In this document: positions 45,580 to 54,543 of the stretch, piece by piece
Numbering within the stretch: position 1 is the first letter of the stretch
How the letters are laid out: every line of letters starts with the position of its first letter
Assembly (NCBI GenBank): GCA_947488625.1
Contig: CANKZR010000002.1
Span: 310,001 to 374,000 of the forward strand
DNA length: 64,000 nucleotides
Source: an uncultured Sphingomonadaceae bacterium
GTDB lineage: Bacteria > Pseudomonadota > Alphaproteobacteria > Sphingomonadales > Sphingomonadaceae
Direction of reading: 5' to 3'
Position numbers and translations under genes: made by a program
Notes under the pieces: generated by a model
Databases searched by the model: none
What the model was told of the DNA's origin: nothing
The model's input: only the letters and a program-made list of their open reading frames with translations

Positions 45580-46431
45580 TTATACGGGCGCGGTGGTCGC
45601 TTGTTCCAAGATATCGCTGAAAGCGTGGGTGAATTCCATGTTCCTGGGCCTGGTGCCTTTCCAGAACCGCACGTTCCGGGCCAACTGCGTTAACAACTTG
45701 GCGTTCTCGATAGGGCTGTTCACCGCGCGCTGGACGAAAGCAAAGTACAACGCCCCACTGGCATAGCGCATCTTATCCGCGCCGACGATGGGTTCCAGCG
45801 ACACGTCGTCGCCGAATTCCAGGAACACGAGGTCGGTAAGGGGCACCGGGTCCGTCACGCTATCGGTCGGATCGACATAGAACTTGCCCGGCACGAAGGC
45901 GATTTCGCGCTTCGGAGCTACGCCCAGGTGTTCGACCGCGTCACCCCACAACTTCCGCGGCTTTCCATCGGGAAGTGCGAGCACTTGCGAATCGCTACAT
46001 TGCAAAACGAGCGTGTCATCACACAGGTGCCGATATCCGCGCTCGGCGAGGCTAGCCGCCAAAGTAGACTTGCCACCGCCGGAATCGGCGGTGAAGGCCA
46101 CCGTCCGGCCATCCTTTACCACTGCGCTGGCGTGAAGGGGCAGGAGACCATTCATCCAGCTTACCGTGCCCAGAACCGCTCCGACGAGATACATATTGAA
46201 CTCATCCTGCAGTGCCGGGTTCGGCAGGTCGACCGTCAGGCCCTCGCCCTTGCGGTAAAGGAACATCACGCCGTTGGCCGTTTCTGCACGAAACATCGAA
46301 TCGCGGATCTGGAAGCCGTCCCCGTCGTCGAAATCGGGCTGGTCCAGATATTCCGGTACCTTGCCAGATTTCACCTGCATCTCTCGATTGAGTGCGCGAA
46401 GCGGATCAGCGGCAAACCCGTTACTGCTCAT
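45580..46431 (-). CDS. HPr-kinase-like serine kinase of the RiPP operon
   Basis: A 283-residue protein with the catalytic core of HPr kinase/phosphorylase: LLPLHASAVV with His100, Walker A ADSGGGKST at 115-123, and HLCDDTLVLQ with the acidic pair Asp138-Asp139. It lacks the N-terminal domain of true HprK and has no PTS gene nearby. Homologues in lasso operons phosphorylate the C-terminal Ser of the precursor, and the peptide encoded next door ends in Ser. First gene of the operon, divergent from 46608. A lipid A/EPS-linked kinase role is an alternative but less likely. Confidence 0.85.
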   Translation of the reverse strand: MSSNGFAADPLRALNREMQVKSGKVPEYLDQPDFDDGDGFQIRDSMFRAETANGVMFLYRKGEGLTVDLPNPALQDEFNMYLVGAVLGTVSWMNGLLPLHASAVVKDGRTVAFTADSGGGKSTLAASLAERGYRHLCDDTLVLQCSDSQVLALPDGKPRKLWGDAVEHLGVAPKREIAFVPGKFYVDPTDSVTDPVPLTDLVFLEFGDDVSLEPIVGADKMRYASGALYFAFVQRAVNSPIENAKLLTQLARNVRFWKGTRPRNMEFTHAFSDILEQATTAPV

Positions 46432-46530
46432 AGAAATTCTGCCTTTTCGATGCTGGCACGCACATTTCGGGAAACCTTCCCTGCGTCAATCCATTCCCTT
46501 CACGTGTGCTTAGGCAATTTTCCTTAAGTG

Positions 46531-46554
46531 GCATTGCGTAGTATTGTGCAATGC
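46531..46554. promoter_or_regulatory. Operator-like inverted repeat between the RiPP kinase and a small membrane-protein gene
   Basis: A perfect GCATTGC-N10-GCAATGC repeat (46531-46537 with 46548-46554) lies in the 176-base divergent region, 100 bases from the kinase ATG and 54 from the other gene. Arm length and position fit a dimeric repressor site. No regulator gene is adjacent. Confidence 0.4.
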
Positions 46555-46607
46555 GATACAAGCACGTTTGAACAGATGAAATTTGGCCTCTCCACAGGAG
46601 CCCCACG

Positions 46608-46880
46608 ATGATTAAGAATATTCTCGCCGCGACCGCAGCAGCCAGCCTTACCCTGGCTCCGATTGCAGCCCAGGCCAACACCCGCGCCGCTGATGCTGGT
46701 GTTGCTATCCAGATGCCGGAACGCGCTGGCGCGTCGGTTGAGGAATCAGAAGAGGTTGGTTTCGGACTTTCGGCGGCGTTCATCGTCCTGCTGTTCGGTG
46801 CAGCCGCAGCGGCTGTCGTGATCTTCATCGAAGAAGATGGCGACGAACCTGTCGATCCCCCGGCCTCGCCCGGCGCCTGA
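46608..46880 (+). CDS. Small secreted/single-pass membrane protein
   Basis: A 90-residue protein with a Sec signal peptide (IKNILAATAAASLTLAPIAAQA, cleavage near QA-N), a short polar part, one transmembrane segment (about 54-74, LSAAFIVLLFGAAAAAVVIF), and an acidic tail EEDGDEPVDPP. An ACAGGAG ribosome-binding site precedes the ATG. Proteins of this design are common in sphingomonads with no known role. It is divergent from the RiPP operon, so a link such as immunity is conceivable but not supported by more than position. Confidence 0.75.
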   Translation: MIKNILAATAAASLTLAPIAAQANTRAADAGVAIQMPERAGASVEESEEVGFGLSAAFIVLLFGAAAAAVVIFIEEDGDEPVDPPASPGA

Positions 46881-47148
46881 CACGTTCCAGCCCTGAAGGC
46901 GGGCTTATCAGGTTGAATGGTGTTCGGCCTTGATTTTGAAAAGAGCGCGTATCAAACGCAAGCAGTCGCCGTTACGGGGGCTATGAGAACAGGTCGCGGT
47001 GGTAGGCTTTTCGGGTCTCCACCAGCGGCCTTTTTCAATTGCGGGCCGGGCTAATCGCTTTAAACGATCGAGTTGGGCTCTCGGGAGGCGACCCGCCAAC
47101 CGCTCGGTGGCTGCGCGATTGCCTTTTCAACTAAGGCGCATTCCCCGT
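46881..47148. other. Intergenic region (268 bp) between convergent genes
   Basis: Both flanking genes end here (small membrane protein and lptA). It holds a weak hairpin AGCCC-N7-GGGCT at 46889-46905 and a GGTGG/CCACC pairing in 47001-47025 ahead of GGCCTTTTTC. These may be 3' ends or a small RNA, but I cannot support a defined RNA gene. Confidence 0.35.
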
Positions 47149-47733
47149 TCACTCACCTTCGGGAACCGCGAAGGTACCTGAAACCCGTCCTTGCTGGCCG
47201 CTGGCCGTATTGCCCGCACCATCCACGCTCGACAGGCCAGAATTCAGGTCGATCACCAGGCGCCCGCCGTCCAGCGTATCGGAACCGCGACGCAAGGCGA
47301 CATTCCCCGAAAGCACGATGACCCGGCGGTTGAAATCATAGACTGCGGCGCTTCCGCTGGCGCGTTCGTTACCGCGCACGACTGTCACACCGCCTGTTGC
47401 GTCGATCCGCTGGATACGAAGGCTGCCTGCGTCGGTGTAGGCGACGGTGGTGCGCGCAGCGGTAAGTCGCAGATCGCCCTGCGTGATCACGACGTCGCCC
47501 GAAAGGACGACCCGGTTCTGCCGGTCCTGCAACTCGATACGGTCTGCCGCATAGTTGACGGGCTGGTTGGAATTGAATGCAGCGATGGACTGGGCGCCAG
47601 CTACCGAACCAAACGACAGCGCGGCAATCGCGCCCGCAAGCAGGCCGCCCGTCAAACCGCGCACGGCAAGCTTCCTGATCGAAGGGTTTGGCACGACACA
47701 AGGGGCAGTCGGCTTCATCGTAGGCTCCATCAT
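47149..47733 (-). CDS. lptA: LPS transport periplasmic protein LptA
   Basis: A 194-residue periplasmic OstA-type beta-jellyroll protein that bridges LptC and LptD in lipopolysaccharide transport. A signal peptide (LTGGLLAGAIAALSFGSVAGAQS) precedes the repeated beta strands: ADRIELQDRQNRVVLSGDVV, LRLTAARTTVAYT, ASGSAAVYDFNRRVIVLSGN. Its start overlaps the lptC stop by 4 bases. The usual lptB-rpoN genes do not follow; a 268-base gap and a convergent gene do. Confidence 0.92.
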   Translation of the reverse strand: MMEPTMKPTAPCVVPNPSIRKLAVRGLTGGLLAGAIAALSFGSVAGAQSIAAFNSNQPVNYAADRIELQDRQNRVVLSGDVVITQGDLRLTAARTTVAYTDAGSLRIQRIDATGGVTVVRGNERASGSAAVYDFNRRVIVLSGNVALRRGSDTLDGGRLVIDLNSGLSSVDGAGNTASGQQGRVSGTFAVPEGE

Positions 47734-48386
47734 TGCATTTCCGTAGGCAGGCGCAAAAGACCCGGTACCATCCGCAGCCGGGCGTTTCCGATAAGGGCAA
47801 AGCTGCGCTCCTCCAGATCGGCGCGCATTGCATTGGCGGAGAAAGTGCCAGCGGGAATTGCACCGCTTACCTGTCCATCACCTGCCAACGTTCGGGTGGG
47901 CAGGTCTATCGTGACGTTGCGCGCCACGAATTCGTAACCGTCCGACGCTGTAAAGCGCACGATGCCGGGAATACCCATCTGCGCGTCATCGATATCATAT
48001 ACGCCGCGCGGCGCGGTCAGCAGTGCAGGACCGCCCGATAGCACGATTCGCGCGGTCAGATCCTGCAGCTGTACCAGCGGCACCGTGTTGCTCTGCTGGA
48101 CAGCTTCGCCGGCGACGAGCGAGAAGGGGCGGCCTTCGCCATCCTGCCCGCGGTACATGGCATTATCGACGCGCATCCTGTCATCGGCGATGGCAACCTT
48201 GTTGCGATCAAGCAGGAAGCTGATCTCGCCGCGGGGGGAAAGCGGGGTGATCAGCATCATCGCTGCGATCACACCCACCAACGCGGGCAAACCAACCGCC
48301 AGTAGGCGCACGATTCGGTCGAGCGAACTGCCCGGAGCGGCGAATGCCTGGCGCCTGTTGCGCATCCTGTCGGCAGCTTTGGTCAT
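47730..48386 (-). CDS. lptC: LPS export system protein LptC
   Basis: A 218-residue bitopic inner-membrane protein: cytoplasmic basic N-terminus, one transmembrane segment at about 30-50 (AVGLPALVGVIAAMMLITPL), then a periplasmic OstA-like beta domain (NTVPLVQLQDLTARIVLSGG; LLTAPRGVYDIDDAQMGIPG). It receives LPS from LptBFG and passes it to LptA, encoded next and overlapping. rnd lies 22 bases upstream on the same strand, a common alphaproteobacterial order. Confidence 0.9.
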   Translation of the reverse strand: MTKAADRMRNRRQAFAAPGSSLDRIVRLLAVGLPALVGVIAAMMLITPLSPRGEISFLLDRNKVAIADDRMRVDNAMYRGQDGEGRPFSLVAGEAVQQSNTVPLVQLQDLTARIVLSGGPALLTAPRGVYDIDDAQMGIPGIVRFTASDGYEFVARNVTIDLPTRTLAGDGQVSGAIPAGTFSANAMRADLEERSFALIGNARLRMVPGLLRLPTEMQ

Positions 48387-48408
48387 GCAATCAATCTAGC
48401 GCCAGAGT

Positions 48409-49029
48409 TTATGACTCGTGGCTGAAAATGTCCTTGTCTGCCCATCCGGCTATATCAAGTCGCGCGCGGGCGGGGAGGAAATCGTAACACGCCTGTGCAA
48501 GCTCCAGCCGATCCTCACGTTCCAGGCGTTCGATCAGTATCTCGCGCAGGCGATGCAGATAGCGCACGTCGGACGCGGCATATTCGCGCTGCGCATCGTT
48601 GAGAGAGGACGCGCCCCAGTCACTGGATTGCTGCTGTTTTGACATGCTTTCGCCCAACAGTTCTTCCGTCAGGTTCTTCAGCCCGTGACGATCGGTGTAG
48701 GTGCGGGTCATCTTGCTGGCGATCTTGGTGCAGAATACGGGCGCTGCCACCACACCCAGGTAATATTCGATCGCGGCCAAATCAAACCGGGCAAAGTGGT
48801 AGATCTTCACCCGCTGCGGATCGGCCAACACGGCCTTCAGGTTGGGCGCGTCATAGCTACTGCCCTTGGCGAAACGGACGAGATGCTCGTCACCTTGGCC
48901 ATCGCTGATCTGCACCACGCAAAGCCTGTCTCGCGGGGTCACGAGACCCATGGTTTCGGTATCGACGGCAACCGGGCCATCGGCAAGCACGCCTGCGGGC
49001 AGGTCTTCTTCATGATAAATTACGCTCAT
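48409..49029 (-). CDS. rnd: Ribonuclease D, short form
   Basis: A 206-residue DEDDy 3'-5' exonuclease from the ATG at 49029. Exo I is AVDTETMGL (Asp23, Glu25), Exo II KIYHFARFDLAAIEYYL, and Exo III ASDVRYLHRL with the Tyr of the DEDDy type. The C-terminal HRDC domains of E. coli RNase D are missing, which is normal for the short alphaproteobacterial form. It trims tRNA and other stable RNA 3' ends. Upstream of lptC-lptA, probably one operon. Confidence 0.93.
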   Translation of the reverse strand: MSVIYHEEDLPAGVLADGPVAVDTETMGLVTPRDRLCVVQISDGQGDEHLVRFAKGSSYDAPNLKAVLADPQRVKIYHFARFDLAAIEYYLGVVAAPVFCTKIASKMTRTYTDRHGLKNLTEELLGESMSKQQQSSDWGASSLNDAQREYAASDVRYLHRLREILIERLEREDRLELAQACYDFLPARARLDIAGWADKDIFSHES

Positions 49030-49142
49030 GGTGGATTGCCTTAGGCAATAACCCCGCCGGGTGGAAGGGAAGATACCCGTCCGGCCAAATGGTACGGCGA
49101 ACTTGCGCGCAGACGATTTCGTGGCCAAACGTCGCACGGATC

Positions 49143-50870
49143 ATGACCTTGCGAGAAATGATAAGGCGCGCATCGCGTTACAAGGGCAGGCTGACCACTA
49201 TCGCCATCCTCGCCTTGCTTGGTTCGGCCAGCCTGCTGTCGATACCTGCACTGGCCGGTTCGCTGCTGGGCGGAGCGGTATCAGGCTTTTCGGTGGGCGC
49301 GGGTATGGTTACGCTGATGCTGGTGGTTGCGCTGGCGCTGACTGCCTTCTTCGTCCTTGCGTCCAGCATGGTCACCGCCAGCACTTCTGCACGTATCCTG
49401 GCAGATCTGCGGTGCGAGATATTCGATCACGTCGCCCGTCTCCCGCTGGAATTTCATGATTCGAGCGAACAGGGCGATCTTATCGCGCTGGCGACCCAGG
49501 AAGTCAGCAAGCTCAGCGGCTTTCTCACCTCCACGCTGGCCAACGTTCCTGCGATGCTCGCCACATCGTTGGGTGCCACGATCATGCTGTTCTTCATCGA
49601 TCCGGTCCTCGCGCTGGTCATTCCCGTCCTCGTTCCGATGTTCTACGTGTTGCTCAAGCTTGTATCCCGGAAGCTGCGAAAGCTGGCGGCCAGGGCGCGA
49701 GAGGCCGAGGCGAAAGTCTATTCCGAGGCCGAAAGCCATTTGCAGATGACAATGGTGGCAAAGTCCTTCGCGGCAGAGGACGCGCAAAGCACGCGTTATG
49801 CCGCCGTGGTCGAGGAAGCGCGCGGCAGGATGGTTGCGGTAAACCATGCAGGCGCGGCAATCGGCCCTCTCACCGGCCTGCTGGCAGGCTGCGCGGCGAT
49901 CTTCGTCATCGTCATGGCAGGCAACCAGCTTTCCGGCGGTGAGAAAAGCCCGGCCGAGCTGTTCACTTTCCTGTTGTACGCTGCCCTGCTGACAAGACCC
50001 ATTGGCGCACTGACGAATGTCTACGGCCAGTGGCAGATCGTGAAAGGCACGCTGGCCCGGCTGCGCGAGGTGCTTCATCTGCCGCTGGAGCCGGGATATC
50101 GCTTCGAAAGGCAGATCGATGACGTTCGCGGTGCTATTGCCTTCGAAGGCGTAAGCTTTGCCTATGAAGGCAGGGCAAGGCTGCTGCATGATCTGGACCT
50201 CGCCATATTACCGGGACAAACCGTCGCGATCGTTGGCGAAAACGGTTGCGGGAAGTCCACCTTGGTCAAGCTTCTGCAGCGATTCTACGATACGGACGAG
50301 GGGCGCATCACGCTTGACGGGGTGGATATAACCCAGCTCGACGTGCGTTTCCTGCGGCGGCAGATCGGCTATGTCCCGCAGCGCGCACTCCTGTTCAACG
50401 GTACGATCCGCGAGAATATCCTGTTCGGCAGCCAGTCGGCGGACGGCGAACGGCTGGAGCGGACATTGCAACTGGCGCAGGCGAAAGATTTTATCGCGCG
50501 TTTGCCCGATGGGCTCGACACGAGGATCGGCGACAACGGTGTGCGCTTATCGGGCGGTCAGCGTCAGCGCATCTCCCTTGCGCGCGCGCTGCTTTCCGAT
50601 CCTGCGGTTCTGGTCTTCGACGAGGCGACAGCAATGTGGGATCTGGAAAGCGAGGCTGCTTTTGTAAGCTCCTGCAAGGAAGCGCTGTCCGGACGCACCG
50701 TTCTTGTCATCACCCACCGCCCGGCCAGCCTTGCCCTGGCGAACCGGGTCATCGCCCTGGTTGACGGTCAGTGTACGGAACTGGCTGGCCCCTCCCTCGA
50801 AAAGGTTCTTTCCGGGCGTGTGGAGGAAGCCGTGGCACAAGTTGCCGAAACCGACGCGAGCAAATCGTGA
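49143..50870 (+). CDS. ABC exporter (fused membrane and ATPase domains)
   Basis: A 575-residue type I half-exporter from the ATG at 49143 (an ATG at 49089 is also in frame). Six transmembrane segments span about 18-300, including [19 protein letters not shown]. The ATPase has Walker [16 protein letters not shown], signature [16 protein letters not shown], and Walker [13 protein letters not shown], where the D-loop is AMWD instead of the usual SALD. No C39 peptidase domain is present. Substrate unknown: lipid, polysaccharide, or conceivably the RiPP encoded 3 kb away. Its stop overlaps the ung start (GTGA). Confidence 0.9.
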   Translation: MTLREMIRRASRYKGRLTTIAILALLGSASLLSIPALAGSLLGGAVSGFSVGAGMVTLMLVVALALTAFFVLASSMVTASTSARILADLRCEIFDHVARLPLEFHDSSEQGDLIALATQEVSKLSGFLTSTLANVPAMLATSLGATIMLFFIDPVLALVIPVLVPMFYVLLKLVSRKLRKLAARAREAEAKVYSEAESHLQMTMVAKSFAAEDAQSTRYAAVVEEARGRMVAVNHAGAAIGPLTGLLAGCAAIFVIVMAGNQLSGGEKSPAELFTFLLYAALLTRPIGALTNVYGQWQIVKGTLARLREVLHLPLEPGYRFERQIDDVRGAIAFEGVSFAYEGRARLLHDLDLAILPGQTVAIVGENGCGKSTLVKLLQRFYDTDEGRITLDGVDITQLDVRFLRRQIGYVPQRALLFNGTIRENILFGSQSADGERLERTLQLAQAKDFIARLPDGLDTRIGDNGVRLSGGQRQRISLARALLSDPAVLVFDEATAMWDLESEAAFVSSCKEALSGRTVLVITHRPASLALANRVIALVDGQCTELAGPSLEKVLSGRVEEAVAQVAETDASKS

Positions 50871-51556
50871 GCCTGGATGACCGCATGCCCTCCGGCTGGG
50901 CTCACGTACTCCGCCCGGCTCTCGCTACCGAAACTGCGCGGCATCTGCGCCAGTGGCTCGACGCGCAGGAAGCGGCGGGCGAAGTGGTCTATCCGCCGCC
51001 CGGCTGCCGGTTGCGGGCGCTGGAGCTTACGCCGCTGGACGCGGTGCGCGTCGTGATCCTGGGGCAGGATCCCTACCATGGGCCGGGACAGGCGCACGGG
51101 CTTTGCTTCTCCGTGGCCGATGGCATTCCCCCGCCGCCCTCGCTCAAGAACATCTTCAAGGAACTGGAAAGCGACCTGGGTCTCACCCGGCCCGATCACG
51201 GCAATCTCGAACATTGGGCGCGGCAGGGTGTGCTGCTGCTCAACAACACGCTGACCGTTGCCGAGGGACGGGCGGGCAGCCACGCGGGCAAGGGGTGGGA
51301 AGCCATCACCGATGCCTGCATCGCGGCCGTGGCAGAGCGGGAGGAACCGACGGTGTTCATCCTGTGGGGTAGCCACGCACAGGCCAAGGCTGCGCGAATA
51401 CCCGAACTGCGCGATGCCCGCCGGCACTTGCTGATCGAAAGCCCGCACCCCAGCCCGCTTTCCGCCTATCGCGGCTTCTTCGGTTCGCACCCGTTTTCGC
51501 GGGCCAATGCCTTCCTGGAGGAGCACGGGCGCAGCAGTATCGACTGGCACCTTTGA
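50867..51556 (+). CDS. ung: Uracil-DNA glycosylase
   Basis: A 229-residue family-1 UDG that removes uracil from DNA. Seen: catalytic water-activating Asp68 in [42 protein letters not shown], and the intercalation loop [18 protein letters not shown] with the catalytic His. Start at GTG 50867 overlaps the ABC exporter stop; an ATG at 50885 is possible. The link with the exporter is probably only transcriptional. Confidence 0.96.
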   Translation: MSLDDRMPSGWAHVLRPALATETARHLRQWLDAQEAAGEVVYPPPGCRLRALELTPLDAVRVVILGQDPYHGPGQAHGLCFSVADGIPPPPSLKNIFKELESDLGLTRPDHGNLEHWARQGVLLLNNTLTVAEGRAGSHAGKGWEAITDACIAAVAEREEPTVFILWGSHAQAKAARIPELRDARRHLLIESPHPSPLSAYRGFFGSHPFSRANAFLEEHGRSSIDWHL

Positions 51557-51590
51557 CAAGCATGCAGCTTGTAGGACATCGTGCCGCGAT

Positions 51591-51926
51591 ATGACCGAGG
51601 ACGACGCCCGCACTGCGCTGACCCGGCGCCTTGCCGAACTGGAGCGGCTGGACGCCTTGAGCGAGGAAGGCCGCGCGCCCGTTACGCTGCAGCAGAACAG
51701 CGTAGGCCGCCTCAGCCGCATGGACGCGATGCAGCAGCAGGCGATGGCTCAGGCGGAAGAACGCCGCCGCCGTGCAGAGCGCACCCGCATCACCGCTGCG
51801 CTTGACCGGCTGGACGAGGGCGAGTGGGGCTATTGTGGCACTTGCGGGGAGGGGATTGCAGCAGGGCGCCTGCGCAACGATCCCAGCGTCGTGCAATGCC
51901 TGGACTGTGCCGCCCGGCGTGATTGA
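51591..51926 (+). CDS. DksA/TraR family zinc-finger protein
   Basis: A 111-residue protein from the ATG at 51591. A helical N-terminal part (TALTRRLAELERLDALSEE) and helix AMAQAEERRRRAERTRITAA precede the four-cysteine zinc finger YCGTCGE ... QCLDCAARRD, typical of the short DksA/TraR group. These proteins bind the RNA polymerase secondary channel. It lacks the long coiled coil of DksA, so a TraR-like or general C4-finger role is more likely. 34 bases after ung. Confidence 0.87.
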   Translation: MTEDDARTALTRRLAELERLDALSEEGRAPVTLQQNSVGRLSRMDAMQQQAMAQAEERRRRAERTRITAALDRLDEGEWGYCGTCGEGIAAGRLRNDPSVVQCLDCAARRD

Positions 51927-52054
51927 GGGCCCTTGGCGCCAGCAAGATTTCCCGACCCGGCAGGAACGCTTCTTAAACGCTTCGCACCCTATGGTTGCCG
52001 CTGAATTAGGCAATCCGCGCGCCGTCAACGGCTGCGTGCGCACAGGGATAACGC

Positions 52055-53365
52055 ATGTACATCAACCAGACCCAACTGGCCGACCCGAAAGGCCAAGTGG
52101 AAGCAAGCGATGCGATGGTGGATCGTTTCGACGTGGCGATGATCGGCCTTGGCTATATCGGCCTGCCGACCGCCGCCATCATCGCGCGCGCGGGCCTTTC
52201 CGTGCGCGGCGTGGATATTTCGCGGCGGATCGTGGATCTGATCAACCAGGGTGAAGTGCATATCCAGGAAACGGATCTCGATGCGCTGGTGAAGAACGTC
52301 GTTACCGACGGGATGCTGACCGCGTCTACAGAGCCGCCGGTGGCCGACGTGTACCTTATTGCCGTGCCCACGCCCCTGGCAGAGGGAAATACGCCCGATA
52401 TCTCGATGGTGCTGGATGCCGCGCGGCTTATCGCGCCTGTTCTGCCTGCTGGTGGCTGCGTTATTCTGGAATCCACCTCGCCCGTCGGCACGACGCAGCA
52501 GATTTGCGCGGTGCTGGCCGAGTTGCGCCCCGATCTCGCGATCCCCGGCCACTGCGGTAACAAGACGCCCGACGTTCACATCGCCTATTGCCCGGAGCGC
52601 GTCCTGCCCGGCAAGATCATCGAAGAGCTGGTGGCGAACGATCGCGTGGTGGGCGGCATGACGCCCGAGTGTGCGCGCATGGCGCAAAGTTTCTACACCC
52701 GTTTCGTGCGCGGCGATTGTATCACGACTACGGCCGGCGTTGCCGAAATGGTGAAGCTGACAGAGAACAGTTTTCGTGACGTGAACATCGCCTTTGCCAA
52801 CGAACTGTCGCTGGTGGCAGAGCACATGGGCATCGATGTGTGGGAAGTGATCCGGCTGGCCAATCGCCATCCGCGCGTGAATGTTCTGCAACCCGGCCCC
52901 GGTGTGGGCGGCCATTGTATCGCTGTGGACCCGTGGTTCCTCGTCTCCAGCGCGCCGGAACAGGCAAGGGTAATCCGCACCGCGCGCGAAGTGAACGATG
53001 CCAAGCCCGATCACGTCGTCAGCCGTCTCACCGCCATGCTTGAAGGCAGTCCGGGCGCCAAGATCGCACTGCTGGGCCTCGCCTTCAAACCCAATATCGA
53101 CGATTTTCGCGAAAGCCCCGCGCTGGCAATCGCGGCGAAGGTGGCGGCGCGATATGGCGAGCGCGTGCTGGTGGTGGAGCCTTTCACAAAGGAACTCCCC
53201 GCCCCGATGACGACAACCGGAGCACGCCTGGTAAAATACGAAGAGGCCATGGCAGAGGCCGACCTTGTGGGCTTGCTGGTGGATCATGATGCCTTTCGTT
53301 CGGCACCACGCTATCTCAGCGCCGACAAGATCATCTACGATACCAGGGGCATGTGGGCGCAATGA
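52055..53365 (+). CDS. wecC: UDP-N-acetyl-D-mannosamine dehydrogenase
   Basis: A 436-residue UDP-sugar dehydrogenase making UDP-ManNAcA. It parallels E. coli WecC through its whole length: IGLGYIGLPTAAIIA, VDISRRIVDLINQGEVHIQE, LESTSPVGTTQQ, AYCPERVLPGKI, KLTENSFRDVNIAFANELS and PGPGVGGHCIAVDPWF with the catalytic Cys. The gene overlaps wecB (ATGA). ManNAcA occurs in ECA-like glycans and some EPS, so this pair may serve either the main EPS or a second glycan. Confidence 0.95.
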   Translation: MYINQTQLADPKGQVEASDAMVDRFDVAMIGLGYIGLPTAAIIARAGLSVRGVDISRRIVDLINQGEVHIQETDLDALVKNVVTDGMLTASTEPPVADVYLIAVPTPLAEGNTPDISMVLDAARLIAPVLPAGGCVILESTSPVGTTQQICAVLAELRPDLAIPGHCGNKTPDVHIAYCPERVLPGKIIEELVANDRVVGGMTPECARMAQSFYTRFVRGDCITTTAGVAEMVKLTENSFRDVNIAFANELSLVAEHMGIDVWEVIRLANRHPRVNVLQPGPGVGGHCIAVDPWFLVSSAPEQARVIRTAREVNDAKPDHVVSRLTAMLEGSPGAKIALLGLAFKPNIDDFRESPALAIAAKVAARYGERVLVVEPFTKELPAPMTTTGARLVKYEEAMAEADLVGLLVDHDAFRSAPRYLSADKIIYDTRGMWAQ

Positions 53366-54519
53366 AAGAAGCGGATACCGCGATGCCGCGCATTCTCGTG
53401 TGTTTCGGTACGCGGCCCGAGGCGATCAAGATGTTCCCCGTGGTCCATGCCTTGCGCGAGCATGGCGGCATGGACGTGCGCGTTGCCGTGACGGCACAGC
53501 ACCGCGAAATTCTGGACCAGGTGCTGCAGGTCGGCGGCATCGTGCCGGACATCGACCTGGACCTTATGCGGCCCGATCAATCGCTGGACGAACTTGCAGC
53601 CCGCATTCTCACCACCTTCGGCAAGGCGCTGGACGAGTGGCAGCCTGCGCGCGTGCTCGTTCACGGCGATACGCTCACCACGATGATGGTGACGCTGAGC
53701 AGCTATTTCCGCAAGATCCCGGTCGGCCATGTCGAGGCCGGTCTGCGCAGTGGCAATATCTATTCGCCATGGCCGGAGGAAGTGAACCGCAAGGTGGCGG
53801 GCGCCATCAGCGACCTGCATTTCGCACCAACCGATGGCGCGGCGGCAGCCCTGCGCGCGGAAAACGTGCCGCAAAGCGCAATTCATGTCACGGGCAATAC
53901 GGTGATCGACGCGCTGTTCGCCACGCGCGACAAGGTGGCGGACGAGCCAGCGCTGGCGTCCGGTTTAGACATGGTGGCGGCGCGGTTTGCAGGCAAGCGT
54001 ATTATCGCGCTGACCGCGCATCGACGAGAGAATTTCGGCCAGGGCATGCAGGATATCGCGCAGGCCATATCCGACCTTGCGACCCGCAATGATGTGGCCG
54101 TGATCTTCCCCGTCCATCCCAATCCCAATGTTCGCCCCGTAATGGAGGCAGCGCTGGGCGGGCGTGAGAACATAGCCCTCATCGAACCGCTGGATTACCC
54201 GCACTTCGTCCGCCTCATGGAAATGGCCGACTTGTTGCTGACGGATAGTGGCGGCGTACAGGAAGAGGGACCGAGTTTTGGCAAGCCGGTGCTGGTTATG
54301 CGCGATACGACCGAACGGCCCGAGGGAATTACCGCCGGAACCGCCAGGCTGGTGGGTACGGATCGCGCGCTGATCGTTCGCGAAGCCACGCGCCTGCTGG
54401 ATGACAGAGATGCTTACAACGCGATGGCCCGCGCGCATAATCCCTATGGCGACGGCAAAGCATCACGACGGATCGCGCGGGCAGTGGCCGCCGCTCATGG
54501 TGTCGGTACCCCGCGCTAG
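53362..54519 (+). CDS. wecB: UDP-N-acetylglucosamine 2-epimerase (non-hydrolysing)
   Basis: A 385-residue GT-B-fold epimerase converting UDP-GlcNAc to UDP-ManNAc, the substrate of WecC. Seen: FGTRPEAIKMFPVV, VHGDTLTTMMV, GHVEAGLRSGNIYSPWPEE, LTAHRRENFG, and DSGGVQEEGPSFGKPVLVMR with the TERPEG motif. I start it at ATG 53362, which overlaps the wecC stop; a GTG at 53353 is in frame. Length is normal. Confidence 0.95.
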   Translation: MKEADTAMPRILVCFGTRPEAIKMFPVVHALREHGGMDVRVAVTAQHREILDQVLQVGGIVPDIDLDLMRPDQSLDELAARILTTFGKALDEWQPARVLVHGDTLTTMMVTLSSYFRKIPVGHVEAGLRSGNIYSPWPEEVNRKVAGAISDLHFAPTDGAAAALRAENVPQSAIHVTGNTVIDALFATRDKVADEPALASGLDMVAARFAGKRIIALTAHRRENFGQGMQDIAQAISDLATRNDVAVIFPVHPNPNVRPVMEAALGGRENIALIEPLDYPHFVRLMEMADLLLTDSGGVQEEGPSFGKPVLVMRDTTERPEGITAGTARLVGTDRALIVREATRLLDDRDAYNAMARAHNPYGDGKASRRIARAVAAAHGVGTPR

Positions 54520-54531
54520 TCGTTCGCGCGG
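54511..54531. terminator. Hairpin between wecB and the Wza-type gene
   Basis: A 6-bp stem CCGCGC / GCGCGG with a 9-base loop at the end of wecB, before the convergent stop at 54544. No T-run; weak evidence. Confidence 0.3.
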
Positions 54532-54543
54532 AGCAACCGCCTG

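Noticed and set aside
45580-46431. HPr kinase of the PTS regulatory system
   Set aside because: The N-terminal HprK domain is missing and no HPr or PTS gene is nearby.
52055-53365. UDP-glucose dehydrogenase supplying UDP-glucuronate
   Set aside because: The sequence follows WecC through its whole length, and wecB is directly coupled to it.
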